NCBI GenBank assembly: GCA_947169185.1
Contig: CAMVOS010000007.1
Coordinates: 1-64,000 of the forward strand
Direction of reading: 5' to 3'
DNA length: 64,000 nucleotides
From: an uncultured Prevotella sp.
GTDB taxonomy: Bacteria > Bacteroidota > Bacteroidia > Bacteroidales > Bacteroidaceae
The translations under genes and the position numbers were made by a program. Of this stretch, positions 34,652-43,972 are shown piece by piece. The notes below the pieces were generated by a model, which made no database searches, was not told where the DNA came from, and was given only the letters and a program-made list of their open reading frames with translations. Each line of letters begins with the position of its first letter. The first letter of the stretch is position 1.

Positions 34652-35862
34652 TATTTCTTTAACTTAGAATAAGTAGTTTCTAATACATCAGCAACTTGCG
34701 CAGATAACTTGGCTTTGTCATAAACCTCCACAGAGAGTTTACGGGCATTCTCTCCCCATTTCTGCAGCTGGGGCTTGTTGTCTTTGTACTCTAGCAATTT
34801 TACGGCAAGCATCTCAGGCTTTTCAGGGTCAACATAGAAGCCACAATTATCTTTTTCAACCATATCCTTTGTCCAACCAGCAGAATTAACAATAATTGGT
34901 TTACCAGCGGATAAAGAATCAAAAAGTTTATTTGGTGAGTTTGTTGCCAATATAGGAAGATTTTTAAATGATGTAATACTTGCATCACAGCAATTAGTAA
35001 CCTCCGCAACAATTCCCACTTTATAATTACCTAAGAAGCGTACATTGTGCAAATCATTATCTTTTACCATTTCCTCAAGCATGGGCAGCATAGCTCCTTC
35101 GCCCATGAAAAGGAACTGAATACAGTTGTCGCCTCTTTTCTTTAATTCAATAGCGGCCTTAACAATGTAATCAAGTCCGTTGGCTACGGCAAGCATTCCA
35201 AAATGAATGACATTGAACTTAGTCAAATCAAGATCAAACTGCTTGACAATATCTTGGTTCATTTCGTGCGGATAGAATATGTCAGGTTTCGACATATTGG
35301 GTATCATAGAAGTCTTCTCTACAGGTGTTCCGGTCTTAATGACACCTTCTTGCATACCAGGAGAGAGCGCAACAACATGCTCAGATCGTTTGTATATTCT
35401 TTTTTCAAACTTTCGAAGTAACCATATCAAAATAGGATTAGTTACAGCCCCCACTTGAATAGGAAACTCTGGCCAAAGATCACGAACTTCAAACACATAT
35501 CTCCAGCCTTTTAAGGCTCTTAAAGCCAATGCAACAGCACCAATTGTAAGAGGAGTAGATGTTGCATAAACTAAATCCACATCTTTCTCTTTAGCTGCAA
35601 CAGAAATAGACTGAAAAATAAATTTCACAAAGGACCAAACCTTTTGTAACTTTGTCTGTGAATTGTTATAGAAATTATTGATATAAATAACATCTATACC
35701 ATCTCTATCAAACCTTCCTGGCTCATGCTTTGACTCGCTATTGCCTGTTATCACAGTTACATGATGACCTCTTTTTACCAATTCCTTTGAAATCCAATAA
35801 GACCGTGTTGCTCCTGGTTCTTGTGGAGTTACAAAGTATTGGTGAATATATAATATATTCAT
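34651..35862 (-). CDS. GT4 glycosyltransferase (WbuB-like)
   Basis: The start is the ATG at 35862 (403 aa); the track start is a TTG. The N-terminus (MNILYIHQYFVTPQEPGATR) is characteristic of WbuB-type L-FucNAc transferases. The donor-binding half has FLGNYKVGIVAEV and LSAGKPIIVNSAG. It should add a sugar, plausibly L-FucNAc given capEFG and wbuC, to the lipid-linked acceptor. It overlaps the PglC-like gene by one base, suggesting it acts in the second step. Confidence 0.85.
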   Translation of the reverse strand: MNILYIHQYFVTPQEPGATRSYWISKELVKRGHHVTVITGNSESKHEPGRFDRDGIDVIYINNFYNNSQTKLQKVWSFVKFIFQSISVAAKEKDVDLVYATSTPLTIGAVALALRALKGWRYVFEVRDLWPEFPIQVGAVTNPILIWLLRKFEKRIYKRSEHVVALSPGMQEGVIKTGTPVEKTSMIPNMSKPDIFYPHEMNQDIVKQFDLDLTKFNVIHFGMLAVANGLDYIVKAAIELKKRGDNCIQFLFMGEGAMLPMLEEMVKDNDLHNVRFLGNYKVGIVAEVTNCCDASITSFKNLPILATNSPNKLFDSLSAGKPIIVNSAGWTKDMVEKDNCGFYVDPEKPEMLAVKLLEYKDNKPQLQKWGENARKLSVEVYDKAKLSAQVADVLETTYSKLKK

Positions 35863-35950
35863 ATTAATCAAGAATTAAATTATGCCCTATGTGAAAAACT
35901 ATTACGTTAGCCAACTAATCTCAAATAATTAAGAGATATCTCTTCTTTTT

Positions 35951-36787
35951 TTATTTATACTTATTCTCGTCTTTCTTAATCTCTTCAGCATACTTCTCAG
36001 ATATAGATTTTATACCAAATAAACTAAAAAGAGAACGAACCAAACTAAAGATTTGCTTATTTTGTCGAATATAGAGATGTAAATCCAAGTAAAGGCTAGT
36101 AATAATATCTAGTTTCCCTCTCTGGCGATAATCTATTATGTAACCTTTTTTCTTAAAACGTCTTAAACCTTCTCTTAAATATTTACCTCTTTGAACCATA
36201 TGCTCAATATGAAGAATATTCCGAGTATCACAAAGACATAGCCCGTCTAATGAATGAGTTATATCATTCTTTAAATTCCTCTTTATTTCAAATTCCCACG
36301 CGGTATAATCCTCATTATTGATAACTTTCTTAAGAAAATCAACACTCCATATTGATGTTAAAAGGCTGATTCCATACTCAACGTTTGCGTCTATCTTTTT
36401 TAGAAATTTACTATCACCATAATACTCCGTAAACAATGGCGTTCTCTCTTCTAATTTATAATACACCACATTATTCGACTCAATAAAAGTGATAGCTTCA
36501 CTTATTTTACTGTCAACGTAATCTGAAATATAATAATCCTCTAACATTAAGATTACATATTTTGAATGTATCTGCTCTAATGAGTATAGTAATCTTCCTG
36601 TCCAATTAAGAACATCCCCACATAAAATCGTCTTTACGTTGTTTTCAGTACAATCTTTACTATTCGTCACTAAATATGTGGGATATTCGCATTTATTCCA
36701 ATATAGATCTTTCAAAACAAAAAAATCATGCCACAAGTCACTATAAGCATCGCAACTCATGACTATAATACTAACGTCTTCTCTCAT
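35951..36787 (-). CDS. Putative GT-A-like glycosyltransferase
   Basis: The 278-residue protein begins DVSIIVMSCDAYSDLWHDFF and has YVILMLEDYYISDYV, whose acidic LEDYY may serve as the DxD-like metal site. The layout resembles small GT-A proteins found in capsule loci. I cannot assign a numbered family. It is strongly AT-rich, starts 6 nt after the stop of the PIG-L gene, and its basic C-terminal part may be membrane-associated. Confidence 0.6.
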   Translation of the reverse strand: MREDVSIIVMSCDAYSDLWHDFFVLKDLYWNKCEYPTYLVTNSKDCTENNVKTILCGDVLNWTGRLLYSLEQIHSKYVILMLEDYYISDYVDSKISEAITFIESNNVVYYKLEERTPLFTEYYGDSKFLKKIDANVEYGISLLTSIWSVDFLKKVINNEDYTAWEFEIKRNLKNDITHSLDGLCLCDTRNILHIEHMVQRGKYLREGLRRFKKKGYIIDYRQRGKLDIITSLYLDLHLYIRQNKQIFSLVRSLFSLFGIKSISEKYAEEIKKDENKYK

Positions 36788-36793
36788 ATCTCT

Positions 36794-37426
36794 TTATAAT
36801 AACATTTTTAGAGGAAGGAATCCCTCCACATAATCAACTTTATTTGCATAGCCCCAGATATGATTACGTTCGATAACAGTCCCGAATAACTTATTGAAAC
36901 GATTATGGTCGCCCTCATATGCGGCTAATGAATCAAGTTTCTTTTGAATTTGTTCAGATATATCTACAAAAACTAAAGGATTGAGTTGTTGCTGGAGAAT
37001 ATAACCATTCGAATGGTACATTAAGACATTGCGGCAATGCCGAGAAGCTGTTTTGCAAATACGCGAGGCTTCAACATGATCTTGGTTCATGTCATCATAA
37101 TAATGCATGAAAACCGTATCAATATTTAAATCAAATATCACCTTCTCAACTCGTTGCATAATAGCTGTGTTATATACTAACTCGTTACACTGTACCGGCT
37201 TAAATTCTGTGATTTCTTTGATGCCAAGTATCTCACAGGCTTTAGCACTCTGGCGAATGCTTGAATCAGCATCAACATGAATATTCATTTGTGCAAAATT
37301 GGTCTCATTATTTGTCAGAGTTAATTTGTATACATTTTTCCCCTGCGCAGCTAATTTTGCAGCTGTACCGCCACACCCAAGCTCAGTATCATCATAGTGG
37401 GCCCCAATAATTAAAATGTTGTTCAT
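36794..37426 (-). CDS. PIG-L/LmbE-family deacetylase
   Basis: The 210-residue protein has IIGAHYDDTELGCGG at the N-terminus (His/Asp zinc ligands, His10, Asp12/13) and HYDDMNQDHVEASR further on. These are the family's two metal-binding motifs. Such enzymes remove N-acetyl groups from GlcNAc-like sugars. In this position it could deacetylate a sugar nucleotide or a lipid-linked intermediate. Intact and of normal length. Confidence 0.82.
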   Translation of the reverse strand: MNNILIIGAHYDDTELGCGGTAAKLAAQGKNVYKLTLTNNETNFAQMNIHVDADSSIRQSAKACEILGIKEITEFKPVQCNELVYNTAIMQRVEKVIFDLNIDTVFMHYYDDMNQDHVEASRICKTASRHCRNVLMYHSNGYILQQQLNPLVFVDISEQIQKKLDSLAAYEGDHNRFNKLFGTVIERNHIWGYANKVDYVEGFLPLKMLL

Positions 37427-37458
37427 TATTTAATATTTTTTGGTTATCATATATAATA

Positions 37459-38598
37459 CTAACAATTCACGTCTACCCCTTTTATAATACTATCATAGAA
37501 ATGATAGTATACTTTTGCAATATTAATCCATCGGAATTGAGTGAAGTCAACTCCATTAGCATTAAAATGGCTCCTATTTTGGAATATTTTATCAATAGCT
37601 TTTACAATATCTGGAACTGATAACGGATTAACGCCAATCCCTATTTCCTCAGGAAACATTTGGTCTATTCCTTGTCCTTTGGTATAGACACAGGCCAGAC
37701 CTTGAGTCATTGCCTCAATGTAAACAAGCCCAAAGGTCTCGTGAATTGAAGGCATGGCAAATATCGAGTTATCTAAATAAATATCCTTTAACTCCGTCTT
37801 ATCATTAACCTGTCCCATATAACACAAGGTTTGTGGATTTTTATTAGCTAAAGACATAATCCTTTCCTTTAGCTCTCCACGCCCCCCAACTAAGGTGAGT
37901 CGAATATCTGGATATTTTTCACTAAGACACAATACAGCTTCTACTAATCTGATAACGTTCTTATTATCATCATATACCCCAACGTAAATAAGATTGTGAT
38001 TGTTTGGAGCGATTATACGACCTTTAACACTATTATCAAGCCAGTAATCATCTACCCCGTTAGGCTGCACAACAATTCTATTTTCAATTTGAGATAAAAA
38101 TGTTTTTATATATGGATGTTCACAAAAGCTGCGCCTTAGTGCTTCTGATATAAAAACTATTAATCTAGCATTCATCAAAATTCGCTTACCAAATGGCCAT
38201 TCATGATACGCATTCTTAAGGTGTATGTTAATATCAGAATTTCTAACTGTTACGATATAAGGAATATAATAACTTCTGAATAGTCTATATGCGACACCGC
38301 CATCACTAAATAGAGTTGTTGCATGGCATATGTCAATCTTACTCGCGTTTATCCTCCCAGTTAAGTCATGAAAGACTTTTCGACCCTTATGGTAGTAGAA
38401 GTAACGGTCGTATTTCTTTAGGATGCATGCATAATGTATTTTTGACACATCGCTATCAAAATAATTCCGTCCCTCATATTTCTTTTCAATGAAATAAGAG
38501 TAAATTTCCTGAGTAACACCTAAACATTCAAGCGACTTATAAAGATTCTGATGTACCTTGCTACCAGGAAAGTCACTACATATATGTAAGACCTTCAT
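37459..38598 (-). CDS. GT4-type glycosyltransferase
   Basis: The 379-residue GT-B protein has VVQPNGVDDYWLDNS, the phosphate-binding LIYVGVYDDNKNVIRL and MPSIHETFGLVYIEAMTQG, in which the E-x7-E region of retaining GT4 enzymes is recognisable. It would transfer one sugar in repeat-unit assembly. It is AT-rich and lies 8 nt from the short dehydrogenase gene. Donor and linkage cannot be told from sequence. Confidence 0.8.
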   Translation of the reverse strand: MKVLHICSDFPGSKVHQNLYKSLECLGVTQEIYSYFIEKKYEGRNYFDSDVSKIHYACILKKYDRYFYYHKGRKVFHDLTGRINASKIDICHATTLFSDGGVAYRLFRSYYIPYIVTVRNSDINIHLKNAYHEWPFGKRILMNARLIVFISEALRRSFCEHPYIKTFLSQIENRIVVQPNGVDDYWLDNSVKGRIIAPNNHNLIYVGVYDDNKNVIRLVEAVLCLSEKYPDIRLTLVGGRGELKERIMSLANKNPQTLCYMGQVNDKTELKDIYLDNSIFAMPSIHETFGLVYIEAMTQGLACVYTKGQGIDQMFPEEIGIGVNPLSVPDIVKAIDKIFQNRSHFNANGVDFTQFRWINIAKVYYHFYDSIIKGVDVNC

Positions 38599-38606
38599 AA
38601 TGACAA

Positions 38607-39362
38607 TTATATATGTTCCTCTACGCCACGGAAATGAACATTAAGTTCGTGCAGGTGTTCCAACAGTGTACCGAGGGGTGTACCCTCTGTCATCTTGGCA
38701 AATGCATTCACATCCTTGGGAAAACACTTACCGCCATAACCGAACTTACCATCAGGTCCAGGTACGTAAGTATGAGTATCATTGATATATCCAGACAGGA
38801 GTATACCTGTATGAACCTTGCGCCAGTCTGCGCCCATCTGTTCGCAATACTCGCGACAAGCATTAAAGTATGTTACTTTGTATGCTCCAAATACATTGTG
38901 CATGTACTTAGTTAGTTCTGCCTCCAACGGAGTCATCACAGTAAACTTCTTGCCCACAAAGATTTTGGTCAAAAGATCATGAGCACCCGTGAAAACCATT
39001 GTCTGCTTTCTGAAGTCCTCGATAAAGGTACGTTCCGTTAGGAATTCAGGCATATAACATACCTGGTGCCCTGTCTCTTTTGAAAGGAGGTCGCTAGTAC
39101 CAGGAAGGATAGTTGTACGAACAAATACTGGTACGTCAGGAAGATTTGTTATTAACTCTTTCATGAGAGTCAGATCCTGTGTACCATCATCTTCGGTAGG
39201 AACATGAATTTGCAGAAATGCAATATCAATGTTACTTAGGTCATCATTATAACCCTTTGGCGGATCACTGATGAACAATTTACACTCAGGATTGTTATGC
39301 TCCAACCAATCTTTAAGGGCTCCACCTACGAAGCCACACCCAATAATTCCAACGTTAATCAT
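38607..39362 (-). CDS. Short UDP-sugar dehydrogenase-like protein lacking the C-terminal domain
   Basis: The 251-residue protein has the N-terminal Rossmann motif GIIGCGFVGGAL, MPEFLTERTFIEDF, and the active-site Cys motif GYGGKCFPKD. It stops after the central helical domain. Normal UDP-glucose or UDP-ManNAc dehydrogenases are about 390-440 residues, so the C-terminal UDP-binding domain is missing. The ORF is not obviously disrupted. It may act as a partner or on another substrate; a full-length Ugd lies at 45164. The reaction is uncertain. Confidence 0.72.
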   Translation of the reverse strand: MINVGIIGCGFVGGALKDWLEHNNPECKLFISDPPKGYNDDLSNIDIAFLQIHVPTEDDGTQDLTLMKELITNLPDVPVFVRTTILPGTSDLLSKETGHQVCYMPEFLTERTFIEDFRKQTMVFTGAHDLLTKIFVGKKFTVMTPLEAELTKYMHNVFGAYKVTYFNACREYCEQMGADWRKVHTGILLSGYINDTHTYVPGPDGKFGYGGKCFPKDVNAFAKMTEGTPLGTLLEHLHELNVHFRGVEEHI

Positions 39363-39439
39363 ATTATAAAAATTAAATTACAATTTTCTACTATTATTAT
39401 GATACTGTTTACACGAAAGTGCAACCGAAATTAACCTAA

Positions 39440-40705
39440 TTAGAGCCTTGCCAATCGTAATTTCTCAAAACCATAATCTTTTATATTCCATCTTTGACTT
39501 TGCACTGCAATAAACAAAACGAGCCCCAAATACTCACTATGAACAAACACAGCCTCTAGATTATAATTTAAAACCAATATTAAAAATAATCCCCAATTAA
39601 GTAGGTTGCTATTTTTGCTTGTTTTAGACAGCAGCAAAATATAAAATAAGATTACTAAAAAACCTCCTATTAAACCTAATTCACTTAAGTAAACTAAATA
39701 AGTATTATGCATTCTTACATTATGGTCCTTCGGGAGTATTTCTGAAAGATGCTTTTCAGGGAACACTTTTCCTGAACCAACGCCAATATAATCTGATTGT
39801 TCTAGAACGCTCCATGCCTCATTGTTCAAATCCCAGCGACCGGAAGACATATCTGATGTTGATGACGTTGCCTTATAATCTAAACGTTCTTTAAATGGCA
39901 TGAACACCCCATAATGATCCATTATTAAGAACCCGCCAATGAATACAATCAACACTAGGACCTTATTTTTGAATGATTCCGTCTTAAAAAGGCGAAGAAT
40001 ATAAAACAACAGAAATAGAATCCATAATAATATTGGACCACGAGATAATGTCAAGAACAGAGCAATTGTCGAAACAGAAAGAGCTGCTATCTTTGTGAAC
40101 TTCCTTAGTTTATAAAAACTTAGAATAAGTATACTAAGCATGGCAACAATCAAACCCGAACCTGTAGATGCACCCACAGTAGTTGCGACTCTAAAAACTC
40201 CACCAATATCATATTCATCCGCTGTTAAATCGACTCCTGCTGCTGAGGTATAAGTCAATAAGCCAAGACCATAAATTATGATTTGTAATGAAATAAAAAA
40301 CAACGAAAATAGCATTAAATATTTTGTCTTGTCAGCATGCACAACATCTAGTGGAAAGAGAAGAAACAATAGCGGCAAATAAATAAATGTTAAATTCCCC
40401 AAAATAATATTTAGATACTGCACCAGGCTGTATCCATCTCCAATAGAGCGAACGAACACATATACAAATAACAACAATAAAATGCTAATATAGCTTCTTA
40501 CTTTTTTTCGCTTGGACGGTATTCTAAGTTTATAATAATACAATATATAGAAATAGAAAAATATGCTTGGTAAATAAAACAATACACCTAGAATGCTAAT
40601 ATAAAACTTATCCTCTAAACCACTGGGCAATATCCAATGAGTAACCATTGGTAAGACTAGTAAGTTCGGAATGACAAATTCACGAAATTCCTTTAGGCTA
40701 ATCAT
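39440..40705 (-). CDS. wzy: Wzy-like repeat-unit polymerase
   Basis: The 421-residue protein has about ten hydrophobic membrane segments and a periplasmic loop with ERLDYKATSSTSDMSSGRW and HNTYLVYLSELGLIGG, the pattern of O-antigen polymerases. LSRGPILLWILFLLFY matches the conserved region of this family. It should join lipid-linked repeat units in the periplasm, together with the flippase two genes away. It overlaps the GT gene by 4 nt. Wzy proteins vary greatly, so the call rests on topology, these motifs and context. Confidence 0.78.
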   Translation of the reverse strand: MISLKEFREFVIPNLLVLPMVTHWILPSGLEDKFYISILGVLFYLPSIFFYFYILYYYKLRIPSKRKKVRSYISILLLLFVYVFVRSIGDGYSLVQYLNIILGNLTFIYLPLLFLLFPLDVVHADKTKYLMLFSLFFISLQIIIYGLGLLTYTSAAGVDLTADEYDIGGVFRVATTVGASTGSGLIVAMLSILILSFYKLRKFTKIAALSVSTIALFLTLSRGPILLWILFLLFYILRLFKTESFKNKVLVLIVFIGGFLIMDHYGVFMPFKERLDYKATSSTSDMSSGRWDLNNEAWSVLEQSDYIGVGSGKVFPEKHLSEILPKDHNVRMHNTYLVYLSELGLIGGFLVILFYILLLSKTSKNSNLLNWGLFLILVLNYNLEAVFVHSEYLGLVLFIAVQSQRWNIKDYGFEKLRLARL

Positions 40706-41907
40706 ATTGTTTTGTATAGATTTACAATGTTTTCACATTGATAGTCATTTTTGATTGGTTGATTATGACATAAACGCCCATTTGAATAGGCTTTCCAGAT
40801 TATCTCTAACTGATTCTCAATATCATCTACTTTATCAACATCTGCAAAAAAAGGGATTTCCCCATTGAGATACAAATCGTTTAACACACCATGAGCTGGA
40901 GAAATTGAAAAAATGGGTATGCGCATCTGCATAAAATCAGACACTTTTGTAGGTAAAAAAATACCGATTTCACAAGGTGCTTCTATTATAACTGCAACAT
41001 CATAATTATTTAGCGCAAGAAGGCTTTCTGAATATTTCATTGGTGCTATATAGTATATGTATCTATCAAGCGAAAGCTCCTTAATATAAGCATCTAATGA
41101 ATCATTACCCTTCCCCATAATTGAAAAACTAATATTCGCATCAGGATGCTTATCTATAAACAATCGTAAAGCTTTAAGAAACGAATATGGATCTCTCGGT
41201 TGCCCAAGATTACCAGAATGAATAAGACGTAACATACCTTCTTTCTTCTGGGGTTTAATATTCGCACCTTGTGTTATAACGGCATGAGGAATAACCAAAC
41301 AATTGCCTTTATTAATTTGTAAATACTGAAGCATATAATCCATAATACGTTTGTTGGGGAAAATATGAACATCTGCTTTTTCCATAATACGTATTATGCA
41401 TTCACTCTGAGAATTAACCTTACAAAAGGCGCCCTTTCCATATGGCGCCGGGTATTTTTCGCTTGGGAATGGATCATTCCATGTTGCTACCCATTTTATA
41501 TTATAGTGTTTTTGCAAATAGTATCCTACAAGAAATGATGGCGAATTTTTTGTAAGAATATAGTCATAATTATTCTTTTTTACTAATTCACGAGCTTTCC
41601 TAATTGCCGGATATGCCCAATGGCATCCTTTAAAGAACACCCCTGTAAAAAGAAAAGATAAAAAGTGTTGAAGGAGCGTTCTTAAAGACAACTTATTATC
41701 AACACGGATTATACTGAGGCTATTTACTTTTACGCCAAAGTAACTCAAGTCGTCAGATGGATAATTTTCCCATACCATCTGACGACTAATTAAATCAATA
41801 CAATATTCATCCGATGATGAAAGCGCCTGTAATAGCTTAATGTTTACTATGTTTTCAGCACCTGTTACCGGAAAGCACGCAGGGGCAATTACAAGAATCT
41901 TTTTCAC
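40702..41907 (-). CDS. GT-B glycosyltransferase
   Basis: The 401-residue protein starts with GTG at 41907, which gives a GTGA overlap with the flippase stop. The N-terminus ILVIAPACFPVTGAENI and the central LIHSGNLGQPRDPYSFLKAL with PTKVSDFMQMRIPIFSIS show a GT4-like GT-B fold. It probably adds one of the later sugars of the repeat unit. It is AT-rich like the Wzy and Wzx genes on either side. No substrate can be given. Confidence 0.75.
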   Translation of the reverse strand: MKKILVIAPACFPVTGAENIVNIKLLQALSSSDEYCIDLISRQMVWENYPSDDLSYFGVKVNSLSIIRVDNKLSLRTLLQHFLSFLFTGVFFKGCHWAYPAIRKARELVKKNNYDYILTKNSPSFLVGYYLQKHYNIKWVATWNDPFPSEKYPAPYGKGAFCKVNSQSECIIRIMEKADVHIFPNKRIMDYMLQYLQINKGNCLVIPHAVITQGANIKPQKKEGMLRLIHSGNLGQPRDPYSFLKALRLFIDKHPDANISFSIMGKGNDSLDAYIKELSLDRYIYYIAPMKYSESLLALNNYDVAVIIEAPCEIGIFLPTKVSDFMQMRIPIFSISPAHGVLNDLYLNGEIPFFADVDKVDDIENQLEIIWKAYSNGRLCHNQPIKNDYQCENIVNLYKTI

Positions 41908-43211
41908 TGTCTTCTACTTTTGTTTACAGTAATTACAATATAAACTGATTGATATATAGTGTGAATAAAATAAGCACATAAAATAGCTAAAGATAAACCA
42001 GTTGCCCCCATTCCCATATGAATAAAGAGGTATGAAAAACCTATCATCATAGCCGACCATATAAAATTGAACAATAAGCCCGTCCACATCTTAGCCCTAC
42101 TAACTATAGTTAAACCAACAACGCTTGAAGCAGTACTGAAAATAGAAGAAATAGCCAAGACTATTAAAGGTAGAGTCTTTCCTTCGTATTCGGAGCCGAA
42201 TGATTTCATTATCCAAGGACTAGCAATGGCAACAATCATTGTTAAGAGAAAAACTATCCCTACGTTTAAGTATAAATTATATCTAAACACTTTCCAAAAC
42301 TTGTCTGTATCTGAACTTGATATACTAGAAAGTATTGGTAAAACTATTTGACTAATAGCAGCAGGAAAATAAATTATTAAGGTTTTCCAATAATCCGAAG
42401 CTTCATAAACCGCAAGTTCTCCATAATTTGAATAATTTATTAAAATATTTTTGGTTATCCAGTATGTTGGGGCCACCATAATAGAAGCCAGCATGGCCGG
42501 TAGAGAGAACTTGTATAACAGAGAAAAATCCTCTTTATCTATAATAAATCTTCTCGGGCCTATTTCTAATCGGGATAAATCTTTATTGATTGTTAAGTAA
42601 TTACAAACAAATAAAACAAGATAGCCAAGACCAAAGCCAACAAAAGCACCAGTTACACCATATAAGTATGCACCTAAAAGCATTAAGCCGGATTCTGCTA
42701 AACTACTTATGAATGTATTTATAGCTCTACCTTTAAAATCTTCGAGACCATATATAACACCATCTTGAGCACCATTCAATACAGTTATAAAAAGAAAAAA
42801 AGCTCCTATTTTTAGACATGGTGCCAAGGAAGGTTCTTTTATGCTGTGAATGGCTAAATAATCAGAGAAAAAATATACAATTATTGCTACAATTAAGCCA
42901 GTAATAAATGAAAATAATGTTGTTAAATTATAAATACTATATACTTTTGCTCTATTGGAAAACCTGTATTCCGAAATATATTTAATTGCCGTATGGCCAA
43001 GACCAGCTATACCAAAAACTACAAACATGTTAATAGTTGACCTAACCATCCCCAGTTGGCCATATTCTTCAATGGTCAATAATCGAGCACATATAATACC
43101 TGATAATAAAACTATTATTTTGGCCATTGCAGTTCCGGTAAAAGACCAGAATGCACCACTTGCCATTCTTTTCCCAATTTCAGATTTCAGCGCGCTTCTC
43201 CAATTTATCAT
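41904..43211 (-). CDS. wzx: Wzx-like polysaccharide flippase
   Basis: The 435-residue protein has about 12 membrane helices and starts with GKRMASGAFWSFTGTAMAKI, typical of the polysaccharide biosynthesis (MATE-like) flippases. It would move lipid-linked repeat units across the inner membrane. It overlaps the hydrolase gene upstream by ATGA and the GT gene downstream by GTGA. Confidence 0.82.
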   Translation of the reverse strand: MINWRSALKSEIGKRMASGAFWSFTGTAMAKIIVLLSGIICARLLTIEEYGQLGMVRSTINMFVVFGIAGLGHTAIKYISEYRFSNRAKVYSIYNLTTLFSFITGLIVAIIVYFFSDYLAIHSIKEPSLAPCLKIGAFFLFITVLNGAQDGVIYGLEDFKGRAINTFISSLAESGLMLLGAYLYGVTGAFVGFGLGYLVLFVCNYLTINKDLSRLEIGPRRFIIDKEDFSLLYKFSLPAMLASIMVAPTYWITKNILINYSNYGELAVYEASDYWKTLIIYFPAAISQIVLPILSSISSSDTDKFWKVFRYNLYLNVGIVFLLTMIVAIASPWIMKSFGSEYEGKTLPLIVLAISSIFSTASSVVGLTIVSRAKMWTGLLFNFIWSAMMIGFSYLFIHMGMGATGLSLAILCAYFIHTIYQSVYIVITVNKSRRQ

Positions 43212-43936
43212 ATTTCGATGGATTTCTTTACAAAAGAAGGGAAATAAGATCCTACATCGCCATGATCTGTAAACTTCTCTTCTATAGCTATTACCTTATA
43301 ATTATACTCATTAAGATCACTAAGCAAGTCTACAATTTCTTCTTGATATGTTGGCTCAAGCTTTGAGAACAATAAATAAATGATAGTGCCACAACCTTTA
43401 TTCTTTTCAACTATTTCTCGAATAGAATTATTTAATATTTTTGTAAATTCTAATGAATCTCCTTCTCCCATCATCGAATTAAAAATATCTAAATGTTTCT
43501 GACAATTTAGATATGTTCCAATATTATATTGGCAAGCACCACTGAATACTGCTGTTGCCCTATTGTTAATGCCATAAAATAGTGCGGCAGAACCTCCTTT
43601 AGAACTGCCTGAAAAATACGTAGATTTATAATTTTTGCGTTTGAGTATCCGATCTATCAGACCTTGCGTTTCATATTGAGGATAGTTAGAACCACTCTCA
43701 TACAAATAATAACTTCCCCTATATGCATAGGGATCTAATATATACAATTTATCAACATCAAGCCCGCTAAAACTTTTTACATAATTATATCTACGTTGAT
43801 TTCCAGGAGAAAAACCTGAAAAAACAATTAACAAAGAGTCTGAATGGTTATTAATGAATAAATAACGTAATTTCCGTCCAAAACGTCTTTCTTTTATTTT
43901 TATATATATTTTGTATAAAAGCGACTTAACACTCAT
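43208..43936 (-). CDS. Alpha/beta-hydrolase-like protein of the capsule locus
   Basis: The 242-residue protein has a nucleophile elbow G-S-S-K-G (about 110-114, Ser112) in TYFSGSSKGGSAALFYG and a late His in TDHGDVG (about H225), as in alpha/beta hydrolases. There is no signal peptide. In capsule loci such proteins may be esterases or acyltransferases, but the substrate is unknown. It overlaps the flippase by 4 nt, and it is AT-rich. Confidence 0.62.
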   Translation of the reverse strand: MSVKSLLYKIYIKIKERRFGRKLRYLFINNHSDSLLIVFSGFSPGNQRRYNYVKSFSGLDVDKLYILDPYAYRGSYYLYESGSNYPQYETQGLIDRILKRKNYKSTYFSGSSKGGSAALFYGINNRATAVFSGACQYNIGTYLNCQKHLDIFNSMMGEGDSLEFTKILNNSIREIVEKNKGCGTIIYLLFSKLEPTYQEEIVDLLSDLNEYNYKVIAIEEKFTDHGDVGSYFPSFVKKSIEI

Positions 43937-43972
43937 ATTAGATACATTTCTATCAAAAAACTACAATAAGTC

